The notes beneath the pieces were generated by a model. It saw only the letters and a list, made by a program, of their open reading frames with translations. It ran no database searches and was not told the DNA's origin. From assembly GCF_029223255.1 (NCBI RefSeq), contig NZ_JARHUC010000002.1, forward strand, positions 248,001 to 312,000: a stretch of DNA of 64,000 nucleotides, read 5' to 3'. Positions within the stretch are counted from its first letter, which is position 1. Every line of letters starts with the position of its first letter. Origin of the DNA: Albimonas marina (GTDB lineage Bacteria > Pseudomonadota > Alphaproteobacteria > Rhodobacterales > Rhodobacteraceae). Both the position numbers and the translations under genes were made by a program. Below, one piece after another: positions 34,672 through 43,354 of the stretch.

Positions 34672-34688
34672 TTGGCACGCGCCTTGAA
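34672..34688 (+). promoter_or_regulatory. Sigma-54 promoter of glnK-amtB
   Basis: TTGGCACGCGCCTTGAA matches the -24/-12 consensus (TGGCAC, five bases, TTGC/A): the GG and the TTG are in place, with A instead of C at the last -12 position. It lies 49 bp before the glnK ATG. NtrC-activated sigma-54 promoters in this position are the rule for glnK-amtB, so nitrogen limitation should induce the operon. Confidence 0.85.
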
Positions 34689-34691
34689 TGA

Positions 34692-35075
<384 letters not shown>

Positions 35076-35114
35076 TCGCGGCAAGGCCAAGCAGACAAAG
35101 AGGGATCGAGAAAT

Positions 35115-36485
35115 ATGAACCGACGCTTTCTTGAAACCGCGGGCCTCGCGCTGGGCGCGACCGCGCTGGTCGCGCTGCCCGCGCTGGCCCAGGACGCGGA
35201 GCCGGCCGCGGGGGCCGTGCCCGAGCAGTCCGTGTGGGTGTTCAACACGCTGCTGTTCCTCGTCGCCGGTTTCCTGGTGATGTTCATGGCCGCGGGCTTC
35301 GCCATGCTCGAGGCCGGCCTGGTCCGCACCAAGAACGTGACCATGCAGCTGACCAAGAACGTCGCGCTGTTCGCGATCGCGGCGATCTTCTACTACCTGA
35401 TCGGCTACAACCTGATGTACCCGCTGGGGAACTGGTCGATCGGCTCGGACGAGACCGGCGGCTACCTGGGCGCCTTCGGCGTCGCGGTGATGGAGGCCGT
35501 GGGCATCGGCGCCGACGGGGCGGACGACCTCTCCTACGCTTCGACCGGCTCGGACTTCTACTTCCAGCTGATGTTCTGCGCGACCACCGCCTCGATCGTC
35601 TCGGGCACGCTGGCCGAGCGCATCAAGCTGTGGCCGTTCCTGATCTTCACCATCGTCCTGACCTCGCTGATCTACCCGATCCAGGCCTCGTGGAAGTGGG
35701 GCGGCGGCTTCCTGGACAGCCAGTACGGCTTCCTCGACTTCGCCGGCTCGACCGTCGTGCACTCGGTGGGCGGCTGGGCCGCGCTGGCCGGCGCCCTGGT
35801 GCTGGGTCCGCGTCTGGGCAAGTACAAGGACGGCCGCGTCACCCCGTTCCCGGGTTCGAACCTGCCGCTGGCCACGCTGGGCACGTTCATCCTGTGGCTG
35901 GGCTGGTTCGGGTTCAACGGCGGCTCGCAGTTGGCCATGGGCTCGATCGGCGACGCCGCGGACGTGTCGCGCATCTTCGTGAACACCAACACCGCCGCCG
36001 CCGGCGGCGCGGTGGCCGCGCTGATCCTGACCCAGGTGGTCTACGGCAAGATCGACCTCACCATGGTGCTCAACGGCGCCCTGGCGGGCCTGGTCTCGAT
36101 CACCGCCGAGCCGCTGACCCCCACGCTCGGCATGGCCACGATCATCGGCGCCGTGGGCGGCGTGATCGTCGTCTTCGCCGTCCCGATGCTGGACCGCATG
36201 AAGATCGACGACGTGGTCGGCGCGATCCCGGTGCACCTGTTCTGCGGCATCTGGGGCACGCTGGCGGTGCTGATCACCAACCCGGACGCGACCTTCATGG
36301 GTCAGATCATGTCGATCATCATCGTGGGCGTGTTCGTCTTCGTGGTGTCGCTGGTGATCTGGTTCGTCCTGAAGATGGTGATGGGCATCCGCGTCTCGGC
36401 CGAGGACGAGATCGCCGGTCTCGACAGCGCCGAACTGGGCATGGAGGCCTACCCCGAGTTCGGCAAGGGCTCCCAGATCTCCTGA
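35115..36485 (+). CDS. amtB: Ammonium transporter AmtB
   Basis: A 456-residue ammonium channel. A cleavable signal (MNRRFLETAGLALGATALVA, with processing after ALAQ near 26) precedes eleven hydrophobic helices. Landmarks are MFMAAGFAMLEAGLVRTKNV, DFAGSTVVHSVGGWAALAGA with the first pore His, and VVGAIPVHLFCGIWGTL with the second pore His. The C-terminal cytoplasmic tail IAGLDSAELGMEAYPEF is the GlnK-contacting part. Together with glnK it forms the nitrogen-scavenging unit. Confidence 0.96.
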   Translation: MNRRFLETAGLALGATALVALPALAQDAEPAAGAVPEQSVWVFNTLLFLVAGFLVMFMAAGFAMLEAGLVRTKNVTMQLTKNVALFAIAAIFYYLIGYNLMYPLGNWSIGSDETGGYLGAFGVAVMEAVGIGADGADDLSYASTGSDFYFQLMFCATTASIVSGTLAERIKLWPFLIFTIVLTSLIYPIQASWKWGGGFLDSQYGFLDFAGSTVVHSVGGWAALAGALVLGPRLGKYKDGRVTPFPGSNLPLATLGTFILWLGWFGFNGGSQLAMGSIGDAADVSRIFVNTNTAAAGGAVAALILTQVVYGKIDLTMVLNGALAGLVSITAEPLTPTLGMATIIGAVGGVIVVFAVPMLDRMKIDDVVGAIPVHLFCGIWGTLAVLITNPDATFMGQIMSIIIVGVFVFVVSLVIWFVLKMVMGIRVSAEDEIAGLDSAELGMEAYPEFGKGSQIS

Positions 36486-36596
36486 TCGGGCCCTGCCCGC
36501 CGGGACGGCGCCTGCGCCCGTCCCGGCCCCCAAGATCGCGGGAGGCGCGCGCAACGACGCCTCCCGCTCCGGATCCTCCCCGGGGCGGCCCGTGTC

Positions 36597-36636
36597 GCCC
36601 GACCTTCGCCCGGCGCTTCGGCGTCGGGCTTTTTTT
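36597..36636 (+). terminator. Rho-independent terminator of glnK-amtB
   Basis: GCCCGAC (36597-36603) pairs with GTCGGGC (36623-36629) and is followed by seven T. The 19-base apex can form a further short stem. It lies about 110 bp after the amtB stop. Confidence 0.88.
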
Positions 36637-36724
36637 GTCCGCCGCGCGGGATTTCGCGCGGCCGCCGGGGCGTGGCGCGCACGCGGACGTTGACCGGCAG
36701 GCCGCGACGCGGAACAACCCGGGG

Positions 36725-37384
36725 ATGACCCAACGCGTTCCCCGTCCGCGCCGCTTCTCCCGCCGTCGTTCCGGCGCCTGCGCCCTGCCCCTGCTGGCGA
36801 TGCTGGCGGGCGTCGCCCTGCCGCCGCCCGCGGCGACGGCGCAGGACGCGGCCACCAGCCGGGGGCTGCCGGGAAGCTCGGGCGGGGTGACGGTGCGCCG
36901 GGGCCTGCAGACGCAGCCCGGCGGCGGGCCGGGGGCCCATGTCGCGCCGGCGCCGCCCGCGGGGCCGGGCGTGCGGACGGGACCCGGCGCCGGCTTCAGC
37001 GCGCCGGGGTCCAGGGCGCTCCTGAACCTCGACGCCGCCGTGCCCTGCGTGCAGGCCGCCCGGCCCGACATGTCCAAGGCGATCCTGTGCTACCGCCCCC
37101 TGCTCGAGGCCTGCGACGCCCAGGTCGGGGCCGAGGCGCGGCTCGACTGCAACCGGCGGGCGGAGGCGGAGTGGACCGCGCTGTCGCGCCGCTACGCCGA
37201 CCAGCCGATGACCCGCCTGCTGGCCGGCGCCTTCGACCCGTCGGCCTGCGAGGCGTTCTCGCCCCCCGACGCCGGCCAGTCGCGGGAGGAGGCGCGCCTG
37301 CAATGCCGGATCACCGCCCGCGCCACCCAGACCATCTACGGCCATATCGAGAGCCTGTGGGGCTCGCTGGGACGGGGACTGTGA
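36725..37384 (+). CDS. Secreted protein of unknown function (219 residues)
   Basis: A 219-residue protein with a basic n-region, a hydrophobic core (ALPLLAMLAGVALPPPAATA) and a likely signal cleavage after residue 39. A Gly/Pro-rich linker (about 45-95) leads to a helical domain with six cysteines (CVQAARPDMSKAILCYRPLL, LEACDAQVGAEARLDCNRRA, SACEAFSPPD, LQCRITARA), enough for three disulfides in the periplasm. I do not recognise the domain. The ATG at 36725 has only weak Shine-Dalgarno support (CCCGGGG). It is followed 47 bp later by another secreted protein of the same length. Confidence 0.7.
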   Translation: MTQRVPRPRRFSRRRSGACALPLLAMLAGVALPPPAATAQDAATSRGLPGSSGGVTVRRGLQTQPGGGPGAHVAPAPPAGPGVRTGPGAGFSAPGSRALLNLDAAVPCVQAARPDMSKAILCYRPLLEACDAQVGAEARLDCNRRAEAEWTALSRRYADQPMTRLLAGAFDPSACEAFSPPDAGQSREEARLQCRITARATQTIYGHIESLWGSLGRGL

Positions 37385-37431
37385 GGCGCCCGGCGTTGAC
37401 CGCGACCGCCGCCCGGGCGCATGCTCGCGCC

Positions 37432-38091
37432 ATGATCGCCCGCGCCCCCCTCCGCCGCCTGCTCCTCGCGCTCCTGCTCGCGACGCCCGCCGTGGCGTCG
37501 GCGCAGGCGCCGGAACGTCCCTTGCAGGGCTGGGCCGTGGTCGACGCCCTGCCCGCAGGCGAGACGCTGAACGTGCGCGCCACGCCCTCAGGCGAGGCCG
37601 AGGTGCTGGGCGCCCTGGCCGAGGGCGCGCTGGTCGTGGCCTCCGGCGAGCGGGCCGAGAGCTCGGTCCCCTGGCTGCGCATCGGCTCGGGCGAGCTGCA
37701 GGGCTGGGTGGCCGAGCGCTTCCTGCGCGCCGCCCCGATCCGCACGCTGGACGGGACCACGCCCGTCGCCGGCGCCTGCGGCGGGTTCGAGCCGATGTGG
37801 TCCCTGCGCTGGAGCGCGCTGGAGATGACCTACGAGCGCATCGACGCCCCGGCGATCTCCCGCCCCGTCACCCGGGTCGTGGCCGCCGAGGGCCGCCCCT
37901 ACGCGCTGCTGGAGGCCGGCGCCGATCCCGCCGAGCGCTGGCTGTTCCGCTACGAGGACGCCCAGTGCATCGACACGCCCCTCGACACCCCCGTCTGGGG
38001 CCGCGGCACCCTGATCGTGACCGAGGGCGGAACCACCCGCTGGCTGACCGGCTGCTGCCGCCCCGCGCCGGGGGCGCTGGAGGCGCGCTGA
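37432..38091 (+). CDS. Secreted SH3-domain protein
   Basis: A 219-residue protein with a signal peptide (MIARAPLRRLLLALLLATPA, cleavage near ASA at 24). A bacterial SH3 (SH3_3/YgiM) domain spans about 33-97: WAVVDALPAGETLNVRATPS, VLGALAEGALVVASGE, PWLRIGSGELQGWVAERFL. The C-terminal part has four Cys (CGGFEPMWSLRWSALEM, QCIDTP, GCCRPAPG). SH3b domains bind peptidoglycan or peptides, so an envelope role is likely. The start at 37432 fits the signal peptide. Confidence 0.78.
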   Translation: MIARAPLRRLLLALLLATPAVASAQAPERPLQGWAVVDALPAGETLNVRATPSGEAEVLGALAEGALVVASGERAESSVPWLRIGSGELQGWVAERFLRAAPIRTLDGTTPVAGACGGFEPMWSLRWSALEMTYERIDAPAISRPVTRVVAAEGRPYALLEAGADPAERWLFRYEDAQCIDTPLDTPVWGRGTLIVTEGGTTRWLTGCCRPAPGALEAR

Positions 38092-38254
38092 GGGCGCAGG
38101 CCTCGCGGCCGACGCCGGTTCCCGACGCTTCATGTGACGTTCACGTCATCGGCCGCCACGTCGTCTCGTCGCCCCGGACGATCCCCCGTTGACGCTCCCG
38201 TCGGGGCGTCGCAGGCTCGGCCGCGGGAACAAGATCACTTCAGGGAGACCCCAT

Positions 38255-39025
38255 ATGTCCCGCAAGACCCTCGCCGGCGCGTTCGCCGCCGCGGCGATCG
38301 CCCTTTCGGCCGGCGCCGCCGCGGCCGAGGACCTCAAGATCTGCGTCGAGGGCGCCTACCCCCCGTTCTCCGAAACCACGGCCGACGGCCAGGTGGTGGG
38401 CTTCGACATCGACATGGCCAACGCCATGTGCGCCGCGATGGGCGTGAGCTGCGAGATGGTGAAGACCGACTGGGACGGCATCATCCCCGCCCTGATCGAG
38501 CGCAAGTGCGACGCCATCGTCGCCTCGATGTCGATCACCCCGGACCGCGCCAAGGTCATCGACTTCTCGGCAAAGTACTACAACACCCCCGCGGCCTTCG
38601 TGGCCAAGGAAGGCACCGACATGACCACCACCCCCGAGGGGCTGGCGGGCAAGACCGTGGGCGTGCAGCGCGGCACCATCCACCAGCAGTTCATGGAGGG
38701 CGAGTTCCCGGACGTGGAGCTGAAGCTCTACGGCACCCAGGACGAGGCCTATCTCGACCTGCAGTCGGGCCGCGTCGACGCGCTGGTGGCGGACTCGATC
38801 GCCATGGACGAGGGCTTCCTGAAGACCGAGGCCGGCACGGGCTACGCCTTCTTCGGCGACACCTACTCGATCCCCAAGTACCACGGCGAGGGCGCGGGCG
38901 TGGGCGTGCGCAAGGGCTCGGACCTGGCCGGCAAGTTCACCGACGCGATCGCCAAGATCCGCGAGTCGGGCGAGTATGACGAGATCCAGAAGAAGTACTT
39001 CGACTTCGACGTCTATGGCGGCTGA
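38255..39025 (+). CDS. Polar amino-acid ABC transporter binding protein (HisJ/ArgT-like)
   Basis: A 256-residue periplasmic binding protein of family 3. The signal MSRKTLAGAFAAAAIALSAG is cleaved near residue 24. Mature marks are ICVEGAYPPFSETTADGQVV, GFDIDMANAMCAAMG, WDGIIPALIERKCDAIVASM and ITPDRAKVIDFS, the ligand-binding signature of the lysine/arginine/ornithine/histidine group. An AGGGAGA ribosome binding site precedes the ATG. Two permease genes follow at once, but no ATP-binding subunit is present here. Confidence 0.92.
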   Translation: MSRKTLAGAFAAAAIALSAGAAAAEDLKICVEGAYPPFSETTADGQVVGFDIDMANAMCAAMGVSCEMVKTDWDGIIPALIERKCDAIVASMSITPDRAKVIDFSAKYYNTPAAFVAKEGTDMTTTPEGLAGKTVGVQRGTIHQQFMEGEFPDVELKLYGTQDEAYLDLQSGRVDALVADSIAMDEGFLKTEAGTGYAFFGDTYSIPKYHGEGAGVGVRKGSDLAGKFTDAIAKIRESGEYDEIQKKYFDFDVYGG

Positions 39026-39072
39026 TCCGGGCCGTCGCGCGGCCGCCCCTGCGGGGGCGGCCGGCTGAGCGC

Positions 39073-39825
39073 ATGGACAAGCTTCTCGACTACCTGCCGC
39101 TCCTGATGGGGGGCGCGCTGACGACCGTGGCGCTGGCGGTCTGCTCGGCCCTGCTCGCGACCTCGCTGGGCCTGCTGGGGGCCTGGGGCAAGGTCGGGGG
39201 CGGGCGGATCGCGCGCGGCGCGGTCTTCGTCTACACCACGCTCGGGCGCGGCATTCCCGACCTGGTGCTGATCCTGCTGGTCTATTTCGGCGGCCAGCGG
39301 CTGATCAACGACGTCGGCGAAGGCCTGGGCCTGCCGTTCATCGAGATCTCCAAGTTCTGGGCCGGCGTGGCCGCCATCGGCATCCTCTACGGCGCCTACC
39401 TGACCGAGACCTTCCGCGGCGCCTGGATGGCGGTGCCCCGCGGCCAGGCCGAGGCCGCCCGCGCGCTGGGCATGCCGCTGCGGGGCGAGTTCCTGCGCGT
39501 GACCGGCCCCCAGGCGCTGCGCCACGCCCTGCCCGGCTACGGCAACGTCTGGCTGGTGCTGGTGAAGTCCACCGCGGTCGTGTCGGTCATCGGGCTCGAC
39601 GACCTCGTCGGCCTCGCCGACAAGGCGGGCAAGTCCACGCGCGAGCCGTTCCTGTTCTTCGTGGTGGTGCTGCTGGTCTACCTCGCGATCACCGCGGTCT
39701 CGGACAAGCTGCTGGCGCGGGCGGAGCGCTGGGCCAACACCGGCCAGGACCTCGGGCGCGGCGACGGGCCCGGCAAGGGCGGCGCGGGCCTGCCGCCCAC
39801 CCCCGCGCAGGAGGCGGCCGCCTGA
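39073..39825 (+). CDS. Amino-acid ABC transporter permease (HisQ-like)
   Basis: A 250-residue inner-membrane permease with about five helices. The EAA loop that contacts the ATPase reads QAEAARALGMPLRGEFLRVT, and TTLGRGIPDLVLILLVYFGG is the conserved HisQ/GlnP element. It pairs with the next permease to form a heterodimer. The C-terminal 30 residues are a hydrophilic Gly/Pro tail. Its TGA shares a base with the ATG of the next gene (TGATG). It is 47 bp after the binding-protein gene. Confidence 0.92.
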   Translation: MDKLLDYLPLLMGGALTTVALAVCSALLATSLGLLGAWGKVGGGRIARGAVFVYTTLGRGIPDLVLILLVYFGGQRLINDVGEGLGLPFIEISKFWAGVAAIGILYGAYLTETFRGAWMAVPRGQAEAARALGMPLRGEFLRVTGPQALRHALPGYGNVWLVLVKSTAVVSVIGLDDLVGLADKAGKSTREPFLFFVVVLLVYLAITAVSDKLLARAERWANTGQDLGRGDGPGKGGAGLPPTPAQEAAA

Positions 39826-40571
39826 TGGACCTGTCGCTCCCCCTCCAGCACTGGGACATGTTCCTGCACGGGGTCTGGGTCTCGATGCTGCTGACGGTGC
39901 TGTCGGTGGCCGCGGGCTTCCTGCTGGCCCTGCCCGGCGCGCTCGCGCAGCAGCGCCGCTCGCGCCTCGCCTTCATCCCGCGGGGCTACGCCTATTTCTT
40001 CCGCGGCACGCCGCTGCTGGTGCAGACCTTCCTGATCTACTACGGCCTGGGCCAGTTCGAGTGGGTCCGCGAGTCCTGGGCCTGGGTCTTCCTGAAGGAG
40101 GCCTGGTGGTGCGCGCTGATCGCCTTCTCGCTCAACTCCGGCGCCTACCAGACCGAGATCCTGCGCGGCGCCTTCGCGATGACCCCGAAGGGCGAGCTGG
40201 AGGGCGCCAAGGCGCTCGGCCTCTCCGAGCGGCAGACGACCTGGCTGGTGCTGCTCCCCTCCTCCCTGCGCCGGGCGCTGCCGCAGTACGGCAACGAGGT
40301 GGTGTTCCAGCTGCATTCCTCGGTGGTCGCCTCGGTCATCACCATCCAGGACATCCTGGGCGCGGGGCGCACGCTGAACGCGCGCTACTACGTGGCCTAC
40401 GAGGGGTTCGTCACCGCGGCCGTGCTCTACATGGCGTTGACCTTCCTGCTGGTGGGCCTGTTCCGCCTGCTGGAGCGGCGCTACCTGCGCCACCTGCTGC
40501 CGCCCGAGGAGCTCAAGAAGCTGCAGAAGGGCACGGCGGCGGGCGCCGCCTTCGGAACCGCGCGGGTCTGA
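39825..40571 (+). CDS. Amino-acid ABC transporter permease (HisM-like)
   Basis: A 248-residue permease of the same family, with YAYFFRGTPLLVQTFLIYYG near the N-terminus and the EAA-type loop GELEGAKALGLSERQTTWLV. NSGAYQTEILRGAFAMTPKG is also a family mark. It overlaps the first permease by one base and completes the transmembrane pair. The operon ends here without the HisP-type ATPase, so the system must borrow an ATPase encoded elsewhere. rpmJ follows after its own promoter. Confidence 0.92.
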   Translation: MDLSLPLQHWDMFLHGVWVSMLLTVLSVAAGFLLALPGALAQQRRSRLAFIPRGYAYFFRGTPLLVQTFLIYYGLGQFEWVRESWAWVFLKEAWWCALIAFSLNSGAYQTEILRGAFAMTPKGELEGAKALGLSERQTTWLVLLPSSLRRALPQYGNEVVFQLHSSVVASVITIQDILGAGRTLNARYYVAYEGFVTAAVLYMALTFLLVGLFRLLERRYLRHLLPPEELKKLQKGTAAGAAFGTARV

Positions 40572-40627
40572 GGCGCGTGACGTTGCGTCCCGCGCGGCGG
40601 ACGCGGGGTCTTCTCGCCCGCCCCCCC

Positions 40628-40656
40628 TTGCGACTCCGCCCTGCCACGGCTATACG
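40628..40656 (+). promoter_or_regulatory. Housekeeping promoter of rpmJ
   Basis: TTGCGA (40628-40633), a 17-base spacer and TATACG (40651-40656) form a good sigma-70-type promoter 60 bp before the rpmJ ATG. It gives rpmJ independent transcription from the ABC permease genes upstream. Confidence 0.7.
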
Positions 40657-40715
40657 CAGCGCCGGAATTGACTGATCAAGACGGCCGCCCCCGCGGCGCC
40701 GCGGGAGAAGAGACG

Positions 40716-40841
40716 ATGAAGATCAAGAACTCGCTGCGGTCCCTGAAGCAGCGCCACGCCGATTGCCGCGTCGTGCGCCGGAAGGGCCGCGTCTACGTGA
40801 TCAACAAGACCCAGCGCAAGTTCAAGGCCCGCCAGGGCTGA
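40716..40841 (+). CDS. rpmJ: Ribosomal protein L36 (bL36), zinc-free form
   Basis: A 41-residue L36, opening [20 protein letters not shown] and closing [12 protein letters not shown]. Only one Cys is present (residue 17), so this is the form without the Cys3-His zinc site, the one usual in Alphaproteobacteria. GAGAAGAGACG precedes the ATG. It is monocistronic with its own promoter and terminator. bL36 sits in the 23S rRNA core of the large subunit. The gene is easily overlooked because of its length. Confidence 0.95.
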   Translation: MKIKNSLRSLKQRHADCRVVRRKGRVYVINKTQRKFKARQG

Positions 40842-40889
40842 GGGCTGCGCGCCCCGCGTGCGACGCGGGGGGTCTTGCAGGGATCTGGA

Positions 40890-40920
40890 GGGGGCCGCGC
40901 CGGCAAGGCGCGGCCCCCTT
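40890..40920 (+). terminator. Rho-independent terminator of rpmJ
   Basis: GGGGGCCGCGCC (40890-40901) pairs perfectly with GGCGCGGCCCCC (40907-40918) across GGCAA and is followed by TT. It lies 48 bp after the rpmJ stop. Confidence 0.75.
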
Positions 40921-41256
40921 CGTCATGTCCGCTCGCCCGCGGCTCCGCGCCAGCAGGGCGATTCCCCGCCCGTCCGACTCGGCGCTTGGCGGGGCCGCCA
41001 TGCTCAACGCTCTGTGAACATCGCGCCGGATTCGGCGAGGGATTCCGTGGGCTTGCCTAACAGCTTCTGACGATTCCCCGCCCCGCGCGGCCCCGGTTCG
41101 CGCTTGGGCGCAGGGCGGCTCTGTGGGAAATCGAGACGCCGCGGCCCCTTGGGAATTCGCGTCGAATTGCGCTGCCGAAAATCGTGTCTTTGACCGCTCG
41201 AAAACCGCGCCGGGCGATATTGGCCATGTCGAAGGCGAGACCCTTCGGCGGGCGGA
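40921..41256. other. Gene-free spacer, partly AT-richer
   Basis: No convincing gene is seen here. Bases 41020-41230 are less GC-rich than the surroundings, with words such as CGAAAATCGTGTCTTTGACC and GGCGATATTGGCC that would suit a promoter, but I cannot place a clear -35/-10 pair. Together with the following repeat tract it makes a 0.9 kb gap between rpmJ and the next small gene. Confidence 0.45.
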
Positions 41257-41775
41257 GCGGCCAGGGGTGGACGCAAGGCCCGGACGGCGCGGCGAAGCGG
41301 CCGGGGGTGGGCGCGACGCCGCGAGACGGCGCGGGAGAGGCGGCCAGGGGTGGGCGCGGCTCCCGATCCGGCAAGACCCGGACCCGGCCTGCGAGGAGCG
41401 GGCGCAGGCCATGGGACCGGGAGCGTGGAGCGAGGGCCGCGGCGTATCGCGGCCGGGGTGGGCGAGACGAGCGTAGGACGAAGGCCCCCGCGTATCGGCG
41501 GCCGGAGCGGAGCGGGCGGAGGCGCGGGGTTTCGCGGTCTTCGTCGGGGTGACGAGCGTGCAGGACGATCCGGGGCGTGCCGCGTGCAGGTTCCGCAGGC
41601 CCAAGGATCGAAGCGTAAGGCGTGAGCGAGGCCCGGCGTGCGTGTGACGGGCGACCCTTCGGCGAGACGGCGAGCGTATCGCGGGCCTGGCGTTCAGGCC
41701 CGGCCGGGCGCCGGAGACGGGGCGGGACGTGCCCGCCCGAGGCGTAGCGGATGGCCCGGGGTGGGCGCGTATCGA
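41257..41775 (+). repeat. Non-coding tract with recurring GCGGCC(A/G)GGGGTGG and GCGTATCG words
   Basis: GCGGCC(A/G)GGGGTGG occurs at 41257, 41297 and 41340 (40 and 43 bp apart), a shorter form at 41449, and CCCGGGGTGGGCG at 41756. GCGTATCG occurs at about 41443, 41490, 41674 and 41767. GAGCGTAGGACG-like words, also seen in the 24494-25540 array, lie between. All frames look like random translation of GC-rich DNA. The tract runs right up to the ribosome binding site of the small gene at 41788. Confidence 0.5.
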
Positions 41776-41787
41776 AAGGAGCGGGAG

Positions 41788-41886
41788 ATGATTTTCCCGA
41801 TCGCGGCCTTCGACCCGGAGGCCTGGTTCGACCGGCTGGTCGCCGCCCTCGCGGGCGAGCCGACCCGCCGCCAGGGGCGGGAATGA
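41788..41886 (+). CDS. Putative small protein (32 residues)
   Basis: The ATG at 41788 has AAAGGAGCGGGAG directly upstream, one of the best Shine-Dalgarno sequences in the window. The product begins MIFPIAAFDPEAWFDRLVAA and ends with a charged segment containing TRRQGRE. It is an amphipathic rather than a fully hydrophobic peptide. No relative is known to me. The gene stands alone after the repeat tract and 200 bp before the stop of a minus-strand gene. The call rests on the ribosome binding site and the non-random composition. Confidence 0.45.
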   Translation: MIFPIAAFDPEAWFDRLVAALAGEPTRRQGRE

Positions 41887-41973
41887 CCCCCGCCGCGAAA
41901 GCCGGCCGCCGCGCGTGAGCGCGGCGGCCGCAAGGCGTCCGTAAAGGCGCCGCCCGTCGCCGGCGGCAAAGAC

Positions 41974-42000
41974 GAGGCCCCGGGTCGAGCCCGGGGCGCC
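41974..42000. repeat. REP-like palindrome
   Basis: A single copy of the element seen three times at 6669-6873: GAG, then GCCCCGGG, TCGAG, CCCGGGGC and GCC. It lies between the small gene and the convergent ligase gene and can form an eight-bp hairpin. Confidence 0.7.
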
Positions 42001-42084
42001 TGCGTAGCCAGCGAGGCGCCCGCACCCCCAATGTCGCCGCCTGGGGCGCGCGCCCAGGAGGCGGGCGGCGCGCCCGGACGACGG

Positions 42085-43329
42085 TCAGTCGTAGCTGCGC
42101 GCGTCCTCGATCACCTTGCCGTCGTTGGGCAGGCTGCCGGGGGCGACCAGCTCGACGCGGCCCTTCAGCTTGAGGACCGAGGCGACGCTCTCGGCGACCC
42201 GGGCGGCGAAGCCCTCGCCCTCCACGGTCTCGACCTTCACGGTCATCGCGTCGGCCTCGCCCTCGCGGGTGGCGATCACGCGGACCTTGGCGATCTCGGG
42301 GTGGCGTTTCGCCAGCTCGGCCACCTGCTCGGGGCGCACGAACATGCCCTTGATCTTGGTGGTCTGGTCGGCGCGGCCCATCCAGCCCTTGATGCGCATG
42401 TTGGTGCGCCCGCAGGGCGAGACGCCCGAGAGCACCGCCGACATGTCGCCGGTGGCGAAGCGGATCAGCGGGTAGTCGCGGTTCAGCGTGGTCACCAGCA
42501 CCTCGCCGACCTCGCCCTCGGGGACCGGGTCGCCGGTGCCGGGGCGCACGATCTCGACGATCACGCCCTCGTCCACGATCATGCCCTCGACGGCGCCGTC
42601 CGGCCCCGGGCTCTCGTAGGCGACCGAGCCGAGGTCGGCGGTGCCGTAGCCCTGCAGGCAGGCGATGCCGCGGTCGGCGTATTCCTGGCGCAGGGAGGGG
42701 AACAGCGCCCCGCCCCCCACGCAGGCCTTCTTCACGGAGCTCACGTCCAGCCCCATCTCGGCCGCCTTGTCGAGGATCACCTTCAGGTAGTCCGGCGTGC
42801 CGGTGTAGGCGGTCACCCCGCAGTCGGCCATGGCGCGGGCCTGCAGCTCGGTCTGCCCGGTGCCGGCGGGCAGGACCGAGGCGCCCACGGCACGCGCCGC
42901 GCTCTCGAACATCATCCCCGCGGGGGTGAGGTGGTAGGAGAAGCAGTTCTGCACCAGGTCCCCCTTGCCCACGCCCGCGGCGTGAAGCTGCCGGCCGCCG
43001 CGCCACCAGTCATGGGCGTCCCCGCCCGGCTCGTAGATCGGCCCGGGGCTCTGGAACACGTGGCGGATGCCGGTGGGGGTGACGGCCGCGAAGCCTCCGA
43101 AGGGCGGCGTCTCGGCCTGCCTGGCGGCGAGCTCGGACTTGCGCAGCACCGGCAGCTTCGCCAGCGCCGCCCGGTCGCGCACGTCCGAGGGGTTCACGCC
43201 GGCCAGATGCGCGGCCATGGCGGGGGCCTTCTCCAGCGCATGGCCGATCACCGCGGGCAGGTCGCGCGCGAGGTCGGCGGCGCGCTGGTCGGCCGAGCGG
43301 GTTTCGAGGTCGTCGTAGTAGCGGCTCAT
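42085..43329 (-). CDS. Phenylacetate-CoA ligase-like AMP-forming enzyme
   Basis: A 414-residue PaaK-family adenylate-forming enzyme. LARDLPAVIGHALEKAPAMA and LPVLRKSELAARQAETPPFG form the N-terminal domain; LQGYGTADLGSVAYESPGPD and YPLIRFATGDMSAVL are the adenylation motifs A5-A7, and TTKIKGMFVRPEQVAELAKR leads to the C-terminal swivel domain. It should activate an aromatic or other carboxylate to its CoA thioester. It closes a ten-gene minus-strand cluster with a Liv-type importer and an acyl-CoA synthetase, which suggests import followed by activation. The residues after GTADL differ from true PaaK, so the substrate is open. Confidence 0.85.
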   Translation of the reverse strand: MSRYYDDLETRSADQRAADLARDLPAVIGHALEKAPAMAAHLAGVNPSDVRDRAALAKLPVLRKSELAARQAETPPFGGFAAVTPTGIRHVFQSPGPIYEPGGDAHDWWRGGRQLHAAGVGKGDLVQNCFSYHLTPAGMMFESAARAVGASVLPAGTGQTELQARAMADCGVTAYTGTPDYLKVILDKAAEMGLDVSSVKKACVGGGALFPSLRQEYADRGIACLQGYGTADLGSVAYESPGPDGAVEGMIVDEGVIVEIVRPGTGDPVPEGEVGEVLVTTLNRDYPLIRFATGDMSAVLSGVSPCGRTNMRIKGWMGRADQTTKIKGMFVRPEQVAELAKRHPEIAKVRVIATREGEADAMTVKVETVEGEGFAARVAESVASVLKLKGRVELVAPGSLPNDGKVIEDARSYD

Positions 43330-43354
43330 ATCGCGTCTCCCGTGGGGGGAAGGG

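Noticed and set aside
40925-41017. A 30-codon plus-strand frame just after the rpmJ terminator
   Set aside because: No ribosome binding site precedes it and the composition is that of random GC-rich DNA.
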